This document shows positions 9,201-15,934 of a stretch of 35,411 bases of DNA, one piece after another (position 1 is the first letter of the stretch; every line of letters begins with the position of its first letter). The notes below the pieces were generated by a model. It was not told where the DNA came from, did not search any database, and worked only from the letters and a program-made list of their open reading frames with translations. A program made the translations under genes and the position numbers. Source of the stretch: Oscillospiraceae bacterium (GTDB taxonomy: Bacteria; Bacillota; Clostridia; Oscillospirales; Oscillospiraceae). The DNA lies in NCBI GenBank assembly GCA_009781515.1, contig WQXY01000023.1, forward strand, positions 1-35,411, written 5' to 3'.

Positions 9201-9834
9201 ACTAAATAAATACGATGGAGCACCACATATAACACTCGATAAAAAATTAGCGAATGATCCTGACTTTTTTAATGATATAATTTGCTTAGTTTATCGATCA
9301 AAAGATGATAATACTCAATCGCATGATGATATAGATGATGTAACAAGAGCTATTGCCCGGAATGCTTATACATTATTAACCGAATGGCAAACACCGCCTG
9401 GAGTGGATAGTGATGGTAATTTTGATTCCAATCAGTTTATGAACTGGCTTGTCAATGTAAAAAGTCTTTGTGATGAATCAGGTCGGCTAGATGCTGCACT
9501 TACTTATATTGGAGAAGTTCTTTTTTATACTCCACCTGAAATAGATGGTTTTTGGATAAATAAAGTAGTAGCAGAAGTGTTAAACGAAAAGGACGCAGAA
9601 CGAATACGAAATGGATTTAAACTTAAAGTATATAATTCTCGAGGGGTACATTCAGTAGATCCTACTGGAAAACCAGAAAAAAAGTTAGCATCAAAGTATC
9701 AGGTGCACGCTGAAGAAACGGAGAATGCAGGATATCCGCGATTTGCAAACACACTTAGAGAAATAGCACGTAATTATGAAAGAGATGCAGAACGTATAAT
9801 TTCAGAACATTTATTGCCAGAAGATGAGATATAA
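6280..9834 (+). CDS. large defence-type protein with Cap4/DUF4297-like nuclease domain
   Basis: An 1184-residue protein that I place among anti-phage effectors without a firm family name. The N-terminus has a PD-(D/E)xK layout as in Cap4/DUF4297 nucleases: GGLGNNFENRVQA with Glu22, ETDDLIVY with Asp62-Asp63, and GQVKHS with Gln82 and Lys84. The remaining 1000 residues look all-helical, rich in Trp and Leu, with stretches such as DADWVLWASLKDLLP and GGNWGNRPKNSLTTIFLPWY typical of long helical-repeat scaffolds. I found no Walker A/B pair, so it does not look like a STAND/Avs protein. The GTG at 6280 is poorly supported: AAGG is 1 base upstream and GGGG 6 bases; no better start precedes the nuclease domain. 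It is divergent from the R-M operon and 62 bases before the AlbA_2 gene, so may be cotranscribed with it. It probably senses an invader through the helical part and cuts DNA. Confidence 0.65.
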   Translation: MKRAFKQITTPSSSGGLGNNFENRVQASFAVLMLANGFSPCLPSWPIYKIKLQGKYEGFETDDLIVYVKDQYSDKKAKLLGQVKHSLCITNNNSDFNDVIRAAWRDFNNSSLFNAEAGDIIALITCPLSSTDTNNVRALLRQAEHSYDSDDFLMRVEKEIFTSNRQREKLKVFKNVLKKANDNNEISNDQLWLFLKSFRLLIYDLDIEGVIISLLRTILQQHTLGDVEGILAKLIEIAAWENENAGYITLESISDEIRSKFSVKPMEVIPKKFTIKSDEVDWNISQYGQELSYMALLGAWNENSEYDVDIVKKLMGKSDADWIRIYRDILQLQNSPLDLKNSIWRIKDQSSMWDIFAPRMFDETLNIFCECIVEVLSEKDPQFTLPTEKRYAASIYGKNLNYSYPLRKGLANSLALIGCYPEKLKRGTDNKAELITSQCISKILDDADWVLWASLKDLLPTIAEASPQAFLEAVKKGLDSSDAPFLTLFKQECGGITGRNYLTGLLWALEGLAWDESLLVQVTMILGELANIDTGGNWGNRPKNSLTTIFLPWYPQTLAQVSKRFAAIEVLIKEFPSVAWSLLISLLPNNHQTSMGSKKPLYRNHISNDWKPDISNKDYWNQISAYAEYAVELANNDPQKLQEIIGSLGNLPEKSFNKALLQLKSCSKMIGEDEKVALWTKLLHFTKRHERFPDANWSLDSSIIKRIKETMVVLQPTSPINYYQFLFSNRDWELYEKDDENEDWQTQSNRLEERRKSALLEIIEFGGTNSLCDFVKKVEQPQKVGSTLAGFADKSYDKLFLPNFMLNEETSIDIFVSAYIYRKYFHIGWEWLNTLEIDKWDDCQKIEFFLRVPISSEVWNLIDKSFCNLKTQYWKRVNVNVYTVNISDLGVVIDNLIEFDRPLAAVNCFHHYIFEKVSFDKDKLVNALLCGISSSESISAIDQYNFVELIKFLQNDETVNEDNLFRIEWGYFNLLNKYDGAPHITLDKKLANDPDFFNDIICLVYRSKDDNTQSHDDIDDVTRAIARNAYTLLTEWQTPPGVDSDGNFDSNQFMNWLVNVKSLCDESGRLDAALTYIGEVLFYTPPEIDGFWINKVVAEVLNEKDAERIRNGFKLKVYNSRGVHSVDPTGKPEKKLASKYQVHAEETENAGYPRFANTLREIARNYERDAERIISEHLLPEDEI

Positions 9835-9896
9835 GCATTCGTGAGATTAATCTGTAGTTTCTATAAAAACACATGTGATTAGGAGGCTTTTTAATA

Positions 9897-11360
9897 ATGC
9901 CATTTGAACACGATAGTATTATAAACATAATAAACGAAGCACGCAGGTATAACACAGAAAAGCCTTGGATTGAGTTTAAGGTTAATAATTCCAATCCTCA
10001 GGAAATCGGTGAATATATTAGTGCATTGTCAAATACCGCAGCTCTTTTTAACCAAAATTATGGATTTGTAATATGGGGCATTAATAATGTCACTCACGAA
10101 ATTGAAGGTACGAAATTTATTCCGGAAAAAGAAAAGAAAGGCAATCAGTCTCTAGAGCTATGGCTAAGTACTTTGATTGAGCCACAAGTACAATTCTATT
10201 TTCATACTGTAAAAATTGAGGGAAGAAGTGTTGTTCTACTGGAAATTGCAGCAGCATTTTCATCGCCTATCAAATTCCAAGGGATTGAATATATAAGGAT
10301 AGGTTCTAATAAAAAGAAACTTAAAGATTTTCATGATACTGAGCGCCAGTTGTGGTCGATATTTTCCAGAGAAGTATTTGAACAAATTGTAGCAATAGAA
10401 AGTGCATCTTTGGACACTGTATTACGAATGCTTGATTATAGGGATTATTACGAAAGATTGAAAGAACCACTTCCGAGTAAGGATGATTCCATAATTGAAA
10501 GATTCATAGAAGAAAAGATGATTGCTCATAATGAAGCAGGCAGTTACAACATTTTAAACTTAGGTGCGATACTATTTGCTCACAGACTTTCTGATTTTCC
10601 TACATTAGAACGTAAAGCAATTCGCATCATAAGCTACAGTGGAGAAGGAAAAGCATCAAGTTCCAGTAGAGAAACAATTCTAAATAAGGGTTATGCCAAT
10701 GGATTTGAAGATTTAATAAGTTTCATATTTGGTATGGTTCCCGATAATGAAGATTTTAGTTCTCCACTTAGAAAAGATATTCCGGTATATCCGGAAGAAG
10801 CAGTAAGAGAGCTTATGGGTAATTTAATTATTCATCAAGATTTTCACATGCGGGGTACCGGACCTATGGTGGAGTTGTTTAAGAATAGGATGGAGGTTAC
10901 TAATCCCGGTGCGCCATTAATTGAAAAAGATCGTTTCGTTGACCATCCGCCGGTATCACGCAATGAAACAATGGCAGGATTACTCAGACGGCTTGGCATT
11001 GGTGAAGAACGCGGATATGGATTTGATAAAATCGTTTTAGAAACAGAATCGCACCAGCTACCTCCTCCTCATATAATGGCGTATGATACTCATACTAGAG
11101 TGACACTCTATGCACATAAATCATTTTCAAAGATGAGTAAAACCGAAAGATTACAGGCATGTTATCTTCACGCTTGTGTAAAATGGGTTCTACAGGAAGA
11201 TATGACGAATTCGTCCTTGCGTGAACGGTTTGCAATTGATGAAAAAAATAAAGCAATGGTGTCCCGTTTACTGGGTGATGCTTGTAAAGCAGAGTTGATT
11301 AAAAAACATACAGAAGTTACTTCAGATAAATATCGGAGATATATACCTTACTGGGCATGA
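9897..11360 (+). CDS. AlbA_2 (Schlafen-like)/GHKL ATPase/winged-helix protein
   Basis: A 487-residue protein of the COG2865 type often called an RNA-binding or transcription-regulator protein. Residues 24-130 form an AlbA_2/Schlafen-like domain (WIEFKVN, GEYISALSNTAAL, GFVIWGI). A HATPase_c_4 (GHKL) region covers about 290-400: N-box-like ELMGNLIIHQD (305-315), then VTNPGAP and GYGFDKIV. The last 90 residues look like winged-helix DNA binding. ATG at 9897 has AGGAGG 10 bases upstream. Such genes are frequent in R-M and defence islands. It could regulate the island, for example through the repeats just downstream. Animal Schlafens use a related fold to cut tRNA, so a nuclease role cannot be excluded. 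Confidence 0.8.
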   Translation: MPFEHDSIINIINEARRYNTEKPWIEFKVNNSNPQEIGEYISALSNTAALFNQNYGFVIWGINNVTHEIEGTKFIPEKEKKGNQSLELWLSTLIEPQVQFYFHTVKIEGRSVVLLEIAAAFSSPIKFQGIEYIRIGSNKKKLKDFHDTERQLWSIFSREVFEQIVAIESASLDTVLRMLDYRDYYERLKEPLPSKDDSIIERFIEEKMIAHNEAGSYNILNLGAILFAHRLSDFPTLERKAIRIISYSGEGKASSSSRETILNKGYANGFEDLISFIFGMVPDNEDFSSPLRKDIPVYPEEAVRELMGNLIIHQDFHMRGTGPMVELFKNRMEVTNPGAPLIEKDRFVDHPPVSRNETMAGLLRRLGIGEERGYGFDKIVLETESHQLPPPHIMAYDTHTRVTLYAHKSFSKMSKTERLQACYLHACVKWVLQEDMTNSSLRERFAIDEKNKAMVSRLLGDACKAELIKKHTEVTSDKYRRYIPYWA

Positions 11361-11365
11361 TTTTT

Positions 11366-11584
11366 AGTTGACTGGCTTTTGCATTAATTATATTAATGTT
11401 ACGGATGACCCTTGCAATTAGGCGATATTTTTAGTTGACTGTCAGTTGACTGAATAGTTATTGATATTGCAGAATTATAATATGTAATTGTTAATGTTAG
11501 TTGACTGAACATTCTGTTTTTCTATTATAAATATCATTCTCCATTGCTATTGGGAAACATTTTTAGTTGACTGTCAGTTGATTG
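11366..11584 (+). promoter_or_regulatory. six phased AGTTGACTG repeats upstream of rloC-like gene
   Basis: AGTTGACTG occurs at 11366, 11433, 11444, 11499 and 11565, and with one mismatch (AGTTGATTG) at 11576. Start-to-start steps are 67, 11, 55, 66 and 11 bases, nearly all multiples of 11, so the sites would lie on one face of the helix. Most sites extend leftward as TTTTTAG or GTCAG; CAGTTGACTG is an imperfect palindrome (CAGT-N2-ACTG). The block fills the 266-base gap before the anticodon nuclease gene. A multi-site operator is the simplest reading. The promoter is probably near the last pair (GGTATATAAT at 11584-11593 resembles a -10). Confidence 0.75.
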
Positions 11585-11626
11585 GTATATAATTGTTTTT
11601 ACTTTGGAATATTTTAAGGAGATAAA

Positions 11627-13834
11627 ATGTCGATAAAAATAAATCTATCTAAACACGCTGATAAATTTACTACAGAAAGCAATGAATTTCTTATCGAAAA
11701 AAAAGTAAACTTTATTTTTGGTAAAAATGGTACAGGTAAGACAACAATTGCTGATGAAATTGTTAATCAATTTTCTAATGAATACGATATATGTGTGTTT
11801 AAAGATTTTGACGGAGTTGCTGAAAATGCACGCTTAGATGCAGTTGCACTAGGAGTTGAAAACAAAAATATACAAAAGAAAATTGATGTTATAGATGTAG
11901 AGATTATTAACATCAAAAGTGAAATTTCACAACCAAAGGCAGATGATAAAGAAGCAACCAATCTATATACGCAGGCTACAAAAACACAAATAGCCTTTAG
12001 CGATGCAGAAAATGCACTCTCAAAATTCTTTACCAATTCAGCTGCACAAATAAAAAAGCAAACAAAACCACAAATTACAACATCTGGATATAATAAGAAT
12101 AATTTCGAACACGATATTAATAATGCCAGTTTATTATCAGATGATTTTATTGCTTCTCATAAAATTACTATTGCCGCAGAGAAGAAATCTGATGTTTCAA
12201 GATTTTCATTTTCTGAAATCGATTTTGCTTCATACTTAAAATCTGTGAATGAAATTATTCAACTATGTGTTGAACAACCTCAAAACATACCTGAGTTAAA
12301 AGATAATGTAGATAAACAAAATTTTGCGAAACTCGGAACCGAGATTCATGAACACAAAAGTGGTGAAGTATGTGCTTTTTGTGGTAATGAAATTAAAGAA
12401 GAGCGCTGGCAAGAACTTGCTCAATACTTTAATGAAGAATATAGTAAACTTGATAAACGAATTACTAAAGGATTATCTGTTATTGATGCCGGATTTGAAG
12501 CTGTACGCAATGTAGGAAAATTGAATGAACGCGACTTCTATGATAGATTCATACAAAATGTAGAAAACATTAATTCCCAACTTGAAGCAAGAAAAAATGA
12601 ATATTACCACTTTTTAGAGTTTCTTAAAACCACACTTGAAGAAAAACGTCAGAATATGTTCTTCAAGTCGGACGCAATTATAGTCGACATACCACAAAGT
12701 TTCGATGATATTAAACAGGTTAGCGATGACTTAGTTACGAAGCATAACACGTTGACAAAGAACCTCAACGCTGAACAAGAAAAGGCTAGAGATGCGTTAC
12801 GTTGCCACGAAGTAAAGAAAATATTAGATAACTATAAATTTGACAAAAAAAACAAAGAACTTGTATCTTTAAAAGCTGCCAATGATTATACACAAAGCTT
12901 ATTAATGAATAGAAAAAGTGATCTTACAAAAAAATTAAATGAACGTAATAATTTACTTTTACAAACAAGAGATGAAGAGAAAATTGCAAACAAGATTAAC
13001 GACAGAATGGCAAGCATGGGGGTCGCTTCTTTTTCGTTAAAATTAGTTGAAAATGATGTTGAAAATCAAAAAGGACAATACCAAATAAAAGGTAATGATG
13101 ATGAAATCCGACCAATTACACAACTAAGCAAGGGCGAAAAAAATATTATTGCGTTTCTTTATTTTATTTTTAGCTTAGAAAATATAGAAAATAATAGTAA
13201 ACATAGAATAATTGTGTTTGATGATCCAATGACGAGTAACGACGATACAACGCAATATCTGATGATTGGAGAACTCCAAAATCTTTATCAGAATTTAAAA
13301 GATGGTAATTATTTTATTCTGCTTACGCATAATTGTCATTTTTATCTTAATGTTCGTCCATCGACAATGCCAACATATAAAGAAATTAAAAAGGGTACTA
13401 GAAAAGGATTATACGAAGAAGTTGGGTTATATGATAAATATGGAATTTACCACTTACTTCATGATAGTAAGCGTTCAACAATAAAAAATATTGATAAGTA
13501 TCAAAAAGACTTTAGAACAAATTATGAAGCTCTTTGGAAGGAACTTGTATATCTATATAAATCTGATGACGCTACTTCTGATATCATGTTAAATCCGTGC
13601 AGACGAATTTGTGAAACATACTTAAAATTCACAAAACAGAATGTAATGGATTTTTACTCTGAAAATAAAAGTGCAAAAAAACTATTTGATGTTAACCAAC
13701 ATTCGATAGATGATTTTGAAGCAGAGCAAAACGGGAGAAGCAAAGAAGACATAAAAACAATTCTTGAAGAACTTTTTAAAGTAAACAATGCAGAAAACCA
13801 TTTTAATGATCATTGGAAAGGTGGAGAACAATAA
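11627..13834 (+). CDS. rloC: RloC-like zinc-hook ATPase anticodon nuclease
   Basis: A 735-residue AAA_13/SMC-like ATPase whose layout fits RloC, the long zinc-hook relative of the PrrC anticodon nuclease. Walker A is GKNGTGKT (32-39). Coiled-coil arms flank a CAFC hook (Cys249, Cys252). The ABC signature is LSKGEK (500-505), Walker B ends VFDDP (530-534), and an LTHN switch follows. The C-terminal domain carries the PrrC-type triad: Arg659 and Glu663 in CRRICE (RxxxE spacing) and His692 in NQHSIDD, 29 residues on. PrrC/RloC enzymes cut or excise tRNA wobble-base positions when phage blocks restriction or DNA is damaged. The R-M operon sits in the same island, as in many rloC loci. The ATG has AAGGAG upstream, and a strong terminator follows. 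The family call is from motifs; tRNA target unknown. Other AAA_13 ATPases are the main alternative. Confidence 0.72.
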   Translation: MSIKINLSKHADKFTTESNEFLIEKKVNFIFGKNGTGKTTIADEIVNQFSNEYDICVFKDFDGVAENARLDAVALGVENKNIQKKIDVIDVEIINIKSEISQPKADDKEATNLYTQATKTQIAFSDAENALSKFFTNSAAQIKKQTKPQITTSGYNKNNFEHDINNASLLSDDFIASHKITIAAEKKSDVSRFSFSEIDFASYLKSVNEIIQLCVEQPQNIPELKDNVDKQNFAKLGTEIHEHKSGEVCAFCGNEIKEERWQELAQYFNEEYSKLDKRITKGLSVIDAGFEAVRNVGKLNERDFYDRFIQNVENINSQLEARKNEYYHFLEFLKTTLEEKRQNMFFKSDAIIVDIPQSFDDIKQVSDDLVTKHNTLTKNLNAEQEKARDALRCHEVKKILDNYKFDKKNKELVSLKAANDYTQSLLMNRKSDLTKKLNERNNLLLQTRDEEKIANKINDRMASMGVASFSLKLVENDVENQKGQYQIKGNDDEIRPITQLSKGEKNIIAFLYFIFSLENIENNSKHRIIVFDDPMTSNDDTTQYLMIGELQNLYQNLKDGNYFILLTHNCHFYLNVRPSTMPTYKEIKKGTRKGLYEEVGLYDKYGIYHLLHDSKRSTIKNIDKYQKDFRTNYEALWKELVYLYKSDDATSDIMLNPCRRICETYLKFTKQNVMDFYSENKSAKKLFDVNQHSIDDFEAEQNGRSKEDIKTILEELFKVNNAENHFNDHWKGGEQ

Positions 13835-13845
13835 ATAGTAATTAA

Positions 13846-13874
13846 GGCTGAACAGCTCACTGTGCTGTTCAGCC
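13846..13874 (+). terminator. terminator of the rloC-like gene
   Basis: A perfect 11-bp stem (13846-13856 with 13864-13874, GGCTGAACAGC arm) with a 7-nt loop begins 11 bases after the stop codon. The tail is only moderately T-rich (GATTTTGTTT from 13881), so efficiency is uncertain. Confidence 0.65.
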
Positions 13875-13898
13875 AAGTTCGATTTTGTTTCTGGAGCG

Positions 13899-13957
13899 GT
13901 GTCAAGGATACAGCCGCGTAAAAACGCGGCTTATGAACGCTGACGCGTCCTTGACAC
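13899..13957. repeat. nested palindrome at the end of the defence island
   Basis: An outer 10-bp perfect inverted repeat GTGTCAAGGA (13899-13908) / TCCTTGACAC (13948-13957) encloses a 7-bp hairpin AGCCGCG/CGCGGCT (13912-13918, 13925-13931, loop TAAAAA). The structure is GC-rich in AT-rich surroundings and has no T-tract. It may be an element end, a recombination or replication site, or a structured RNA. Confidence 0.6.
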
Positions 13958-14022
13958 AATTAGTGCTTAGAAGGAAGGAAACTGCCAAAATACGCACCAT
14001 AATGATACATATCCGGTATATA

Positions 14023-14057
14023 AACAGCGATTATATTGTTATGATATAGTCGCTGTT
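14023..14057. repeat. imperfect hairpin
   Basis: AACAGCGA (14023-14030) pairs with TCGCTGTT (14050-14057), and the pairing continues inward through TTATAT/GATATA with one mismatch. TTTTG follows on the plus strand, so it could serve as a weak terminator. It belongs to the palindrome cluster at the island edge. Confidence 0.45.
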
Positions 14058-14087
14058 TTGCAAGATTGAGTCTGTTGTTTATTTCTT

Positions 14088-14123
14088 ACTTATTCGTGTA
14101 CAGTTCGTGTACATAGTCTCCGC
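14088..14123. other. attachment-site-like repeat (left copy)
   Basis: CGTGTACA occurs twice 11 bases apart (14095, 14106). The 36-base stretch matches 28 of 36 positions at 34399-34434, right beside the partial integrase gene, where CGTGTA is again repeated with 11-base spacing. This fits an att site or integrase arm site. The similarity is moderate and could arise by chance; position is the main argument. Confidence 0.4.
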
Positions 14124-14158
14124 TTCGCGGAGCCATTAAGAAAATACTTCGTATTTTC
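14118..14158. repeat. two back-to-back TTC-loop hairpins
   Basis: CTCCGC-TTC-GCGGAG (14118-14132) and GAAAATAC-TTC-GTATTTTC (14140-14158) are perfect hairpins with the same loop, separated by 7 bases and directly beside the CGTGTACA repeat. One is GC-rich, the other AT-rich. Such paired hairpins are common at mobile-element borders. Confidence 0.5.
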
Positions 14159-14351
14159 AAGGGTTTCAAGCATCGCTGATAAACGAACGGCAGGGATAGA
14201 CCATTGTGCGGGTTCTTATAGTTCACTATTTTTTTGGGAATTACAATACATTTTTACTATTCTGCGTTATTTGTAGTGTAAGATGCATAAAGGTATTACA
14301 ACATACCTACCTTTACATGCTATTTCTCAGAACTGTTAGGTATAATATTTT
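14159..14351. other. interval without a recognisable gene
   Basis: Only a hydrophobic low-quality frame (GTG at 14206, 62 residues, no SD) is open here, and I do not consider it a gene. TATAAT at 14341-14346 may be a -10 element for the following pair. Confidence 0.4.
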
Positions 14352-14452
14352 AGTTGTACCACATTATATAATTTTTCAACTAATTGTGGTATAACTTCTT
14401 TGAAGAACTGTTGTACCACATACTTGACATTTTTACTGAATTGTGGTACAAC
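14352..14452 (+). promoter_or_regulatory. duplicated operator with embedded promoter for the toxin-antitoxin-like pair
   Basis: A 57-base unit is repeated. Each copy has a left arm GTTGTACCACA (14353; 14410) and a right arm TGTGGTAYAAC (14385/14386; 14442), with the same 21-base spacing, so each copy is an inverted repeat. The second copy contains a promoter: TTGACA (14424-14429), 17 bases, TACAAC (14447-14452), with the -10 inside the right arm. A bound repressor would block RNA polymerase, as in self-regulated toxin-antitoxin operons. Confidence 0.7.
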
Positions 14453-14472
14453 TTCACCATGAGGTGATATTA

Positions 14473-14778
14473 TTGAATACAGTATTTTACGGGGTTGTTG
14501 AAGAAGAAAAAGAACGCAATCTCGAGAGACAGGAAGTATATAAAGATGAAATAGATAAGCTTCCGAAGGGATATCTTAACAAAAGAAAGAGTAAAGGTAT
14601 TTATTATTTCTACTTACAACGTAGGGATGGACAGCAATTCATATCAGAGTATATTGGAAACGACGAAGCTAAAGTCGAAGAAATAAGAAAGTTAATTGCC
14701 AAAAGAAAACATTACGAAGATCTTGTAAAGCGTCTCAAGTTAGAATACAAGCAAATGTGTAAAGTAGTCAAGGAGTGA
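14473..14778 (+). CDS. small DUF6788-like protein, putative antitoxin partner
   Basis: A 101-residue protein starting at TTG 14473, chosen because GAGGTG (14461-14466) lies 6 bases upstream; the longer frame from 14443 starts inside the operator. The middle (LPKGYLNKRKSKGIYYFYLQ...YIGN) resembles a small beta-rich domain seen in proteins encoded next to nucleotidyltransferases, which I associate with DUF6788. The last 40 residues (ELRKLIAKRKHYEDLVKRLK-like) form a helix rich in Lys and Glu. It overlaps the SD of the next gene (AAGGAGTGA), showing tight coupling. It may bind the operators upstream, but I see no classical DNA-binding motif. Function is inferred from context only. Confidence 0.6.
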   Translation: MNTVFYGVVEEEKERNLERQEVYKDEIDKLPKGYLNKRKSKGIYYFYLQRRDGQQFISEYIGNDEAKVEEIRKLIAKRKHYEDLVKRLKLEYKQMCKVVKE

Positions 14779-14780
14779 GT

Positions 14781-15341
14781 ATGAACTCAAAACAAGAAAA
14801 AGAGTTTTGGAACATAATTGAAGTATTCAACGCTGAAGATTTATTAAAGCATGTTATGATTATAGGCTCTTGGGCAGAATACCTTTATCAATATTTCATA
14901 AAACCCGAATTTAAAGCAAATCTCCGAACAACTGATGTTGATTTCTTATATTATAACCTTCAACGACCCGTTGGCAAAAAGATTGAAATAGTAAGAGCAT
15001 TAGAAAATAAGGGTTTTGTTTCTACTCAAAACCGATATTCCGGTGTTACAAAATTCATTAAAGAAGGTGTCCTCGATATCGAATTTCTAATCCGTGTACT
15101 TGGCGAGGGAAATCCTCAACATCAAAAAATTCCGAGTCTTGGAATTGTTGGTATTGGCTTACGTGATGTAAATATGTTGGAGCAATACCCTTTAGAAATT
15201 GAAATTAATGGTTACTCATTAATTGTCCCTGCACCTGAAATATTTGTACTACATAAAACGCTAATCAGTTCCAAACGACAAAAGCCGGAAAAAAGAGAAA
15301 AGGATTTAGATACTGTACGTAAAGGTATTACCACATGTTAA
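14781..15341 (+). CDS. nucleotidyltransferase (AbiEii/GSNTP-like), C-terminus frameshifted
   Basis: A 186-residue protein with a minimal nucleotidyltransferase fold: IIGSWAEYLY (glycine-serine motif), then TTDVDFLYY with the metal-binding Asp pair, and later LDIEFLIR as the third acid. ATG 14781 is preferred over GTG 14775 because AAGGAG ends 5 bases before it. The frame stops at 15341 just after KDLDTVRKGITT, while the natural ending continues in the +1 frame (separate entry). It follows the small partner gene without a gap, which suggests a toxin-antitoxin or nucleotidyl-modification pair. The catalytic half is intact, so the truncated protein could still work. AbiEii-like toxins modify RNA or nucleotides, but the actual substrate here is unknown. 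Confidence 0.65.
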   Translation: MNSKQEKEFWNIIEVFNAEDLLKHVMIIGSWAEYLYQYFIKPEFKANLRTTDVDFLYYNLQRPVGKKIEIVRALENKGFVSTQNRYSGVTKFIKEGVLDIEFLIRVLGEGNPQHQKIPSLGIVGIGLRDVNMLEQYPLEIEINGYSLIVPAPEIFVLHKTLISSKRQKPEKREKDLDTVRKGITTC

Positions 15342-15441
15342 TAAAGCAGCGATGCTTGAAATGTTCAAAAAATTAACAAAGAAACAGCAAACTGCAATTG
15401 AAAAAGTCAATGAAGAAAACTTCATTGATCTCTGGTTGTGA
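15334..15441 (+). pseudogene. out-of-frame C-terminal end of the nucleotidyltransferase
   Basis: From 15334 the +1 frame reads HVNKAAMLEMFKKLTKKQQ and ends FIDLWL at the stop 15439-15441. It is a plausible 35-residue helical ending for the preceding gene, with consistent amphipathic composition and no start codon context of its own. An indel between about 15318 and 15336 explains the break. Confidence 0.6.
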
Positions 15442-15473
15442 ATATTAATATATGTTCAGTTTCGGTATGACGT

Positions 15474-15496
15474 AAAGCAGTGTTTTTCACTGCTTT
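15474..15496 (+). terminator. hairpin terminator after the nucleotidyltransferase
   Basis: AAAGCAGTG (15474-15482) and CACTGCTTT (15488-15496) form a 9-bp stem with a TTTTT loop, followed by TCC. The stem begins with AAA and ends in TTT, so it could act on both strands; on the minus strand it would serve the Cys-rich gene ending at 15530. Confidence 0.55.
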
Positions 15497-15529
15497 TCCG
15501 TGTAAGGTCATGCTTGTCGTTTATAGTCC

Positions 15530-15709
15530 TCAAACCCCGCCTACATGCAGTTTCACGCATTTGCTGCAGTCTTTTAGCCCCTTTGGGGTAAACGAAAACA
15601 CACCGCCGCACTCCGCCTCGTCATACAGCGGACAAAAGCAAAACTCGCATGAAAAGCTGTCTAAATCATCTACTTCATGGCAAGGAAAGTATTCACAATC
15701 TTTTTTCAT
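15530..15709 (-). CDS. cysteine-rich small domain protein
   Basis: A 59-residue protein matching the Cys-rich small domain family (PF04071 type). It has the order DCEYFPCH, FSCEFCFCPLYDE, ECGG, then GLKDCSKCVKLH, giving eight cysteines and two histidines likely to bind metal. Family members occur alone in anaerobes or fused or adjacent to cobalamin-salvage genes such as adenosylcobinamide amidohydrolase; none is nearby here. The ATG at 15709 was chosen; GTG at 15712 is an equal alternative, with GGGAAG a few bases upstream of both. A -10-like TATAGT lies upstream (15787-15792 on this strand). Function unknown. Confidence 0.75.
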   Translation of the reverse strand: MKKDCEYFPCHEVDDLDSFSCEFCFCPLYDEAECGGVFSFTPKGLKDCSKCVKLHVGGV

Positions 15710-15886
15710 CACAACTTCCCTACAGATACATTTTCATGCGGTCGGCGGCCGCAAAGGTGTCGGGGAATATTTTTTATTGCCACTCTACTATACCATAAAT
15801 TATCGTATATTTGATACAATTAATGCATAATATTTTTATTACGAAAAATAAAATGTGAAAATTTGTATTTTTTTACACAAAAACGC

Positions 15887-15913
15887 TAAAGTTTGGTAAA
15901 ATTATACCGATAT
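15887..15913 (+). promoter_or_regulatory. SigD (sigma-28) promoter
   Basis: TAAA (15887-15890), 15 bases, ACCGATAT (15906-15913) matches the SigD consensus TAAA-N15-GCCGATAT in all but one base. It lies 79 bases before the ATG of the 189-residue protein. SigD drives late flagellar and motility genes in Firmicutes. Confidence 0.75.
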
Positions 15914-15934
15914 ACTCCATAAGGTGTATTATCC

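Noticed and set aside
6280-9834. STAND NTPase (Avs-type) domain
   Set aside because: The only GKS (in KLMGKSDADW) is not in a GxxxxGK context and no Walker B follows.
11361-11626. CRISPR-like repeats
   Set aside because: The repeated unit is only 9 bases and spacing is irregular in length (11 to 67) without unique spacers of equal size; no cas genes are present.
661-13998. 12-base direct repeat AAAATACGCACC at 661-672 and 13987-13998 as element ends
   Set aside because: It brackets the defence genes, but exact 12-base matches are expected by chance in a window this size and flanks do not match.
14206-14394. 62-residue hydrophobic open frame
   Set aside because: GTG start without SD, overlaps the operator region, and composition is biased by AT-rich DNA.
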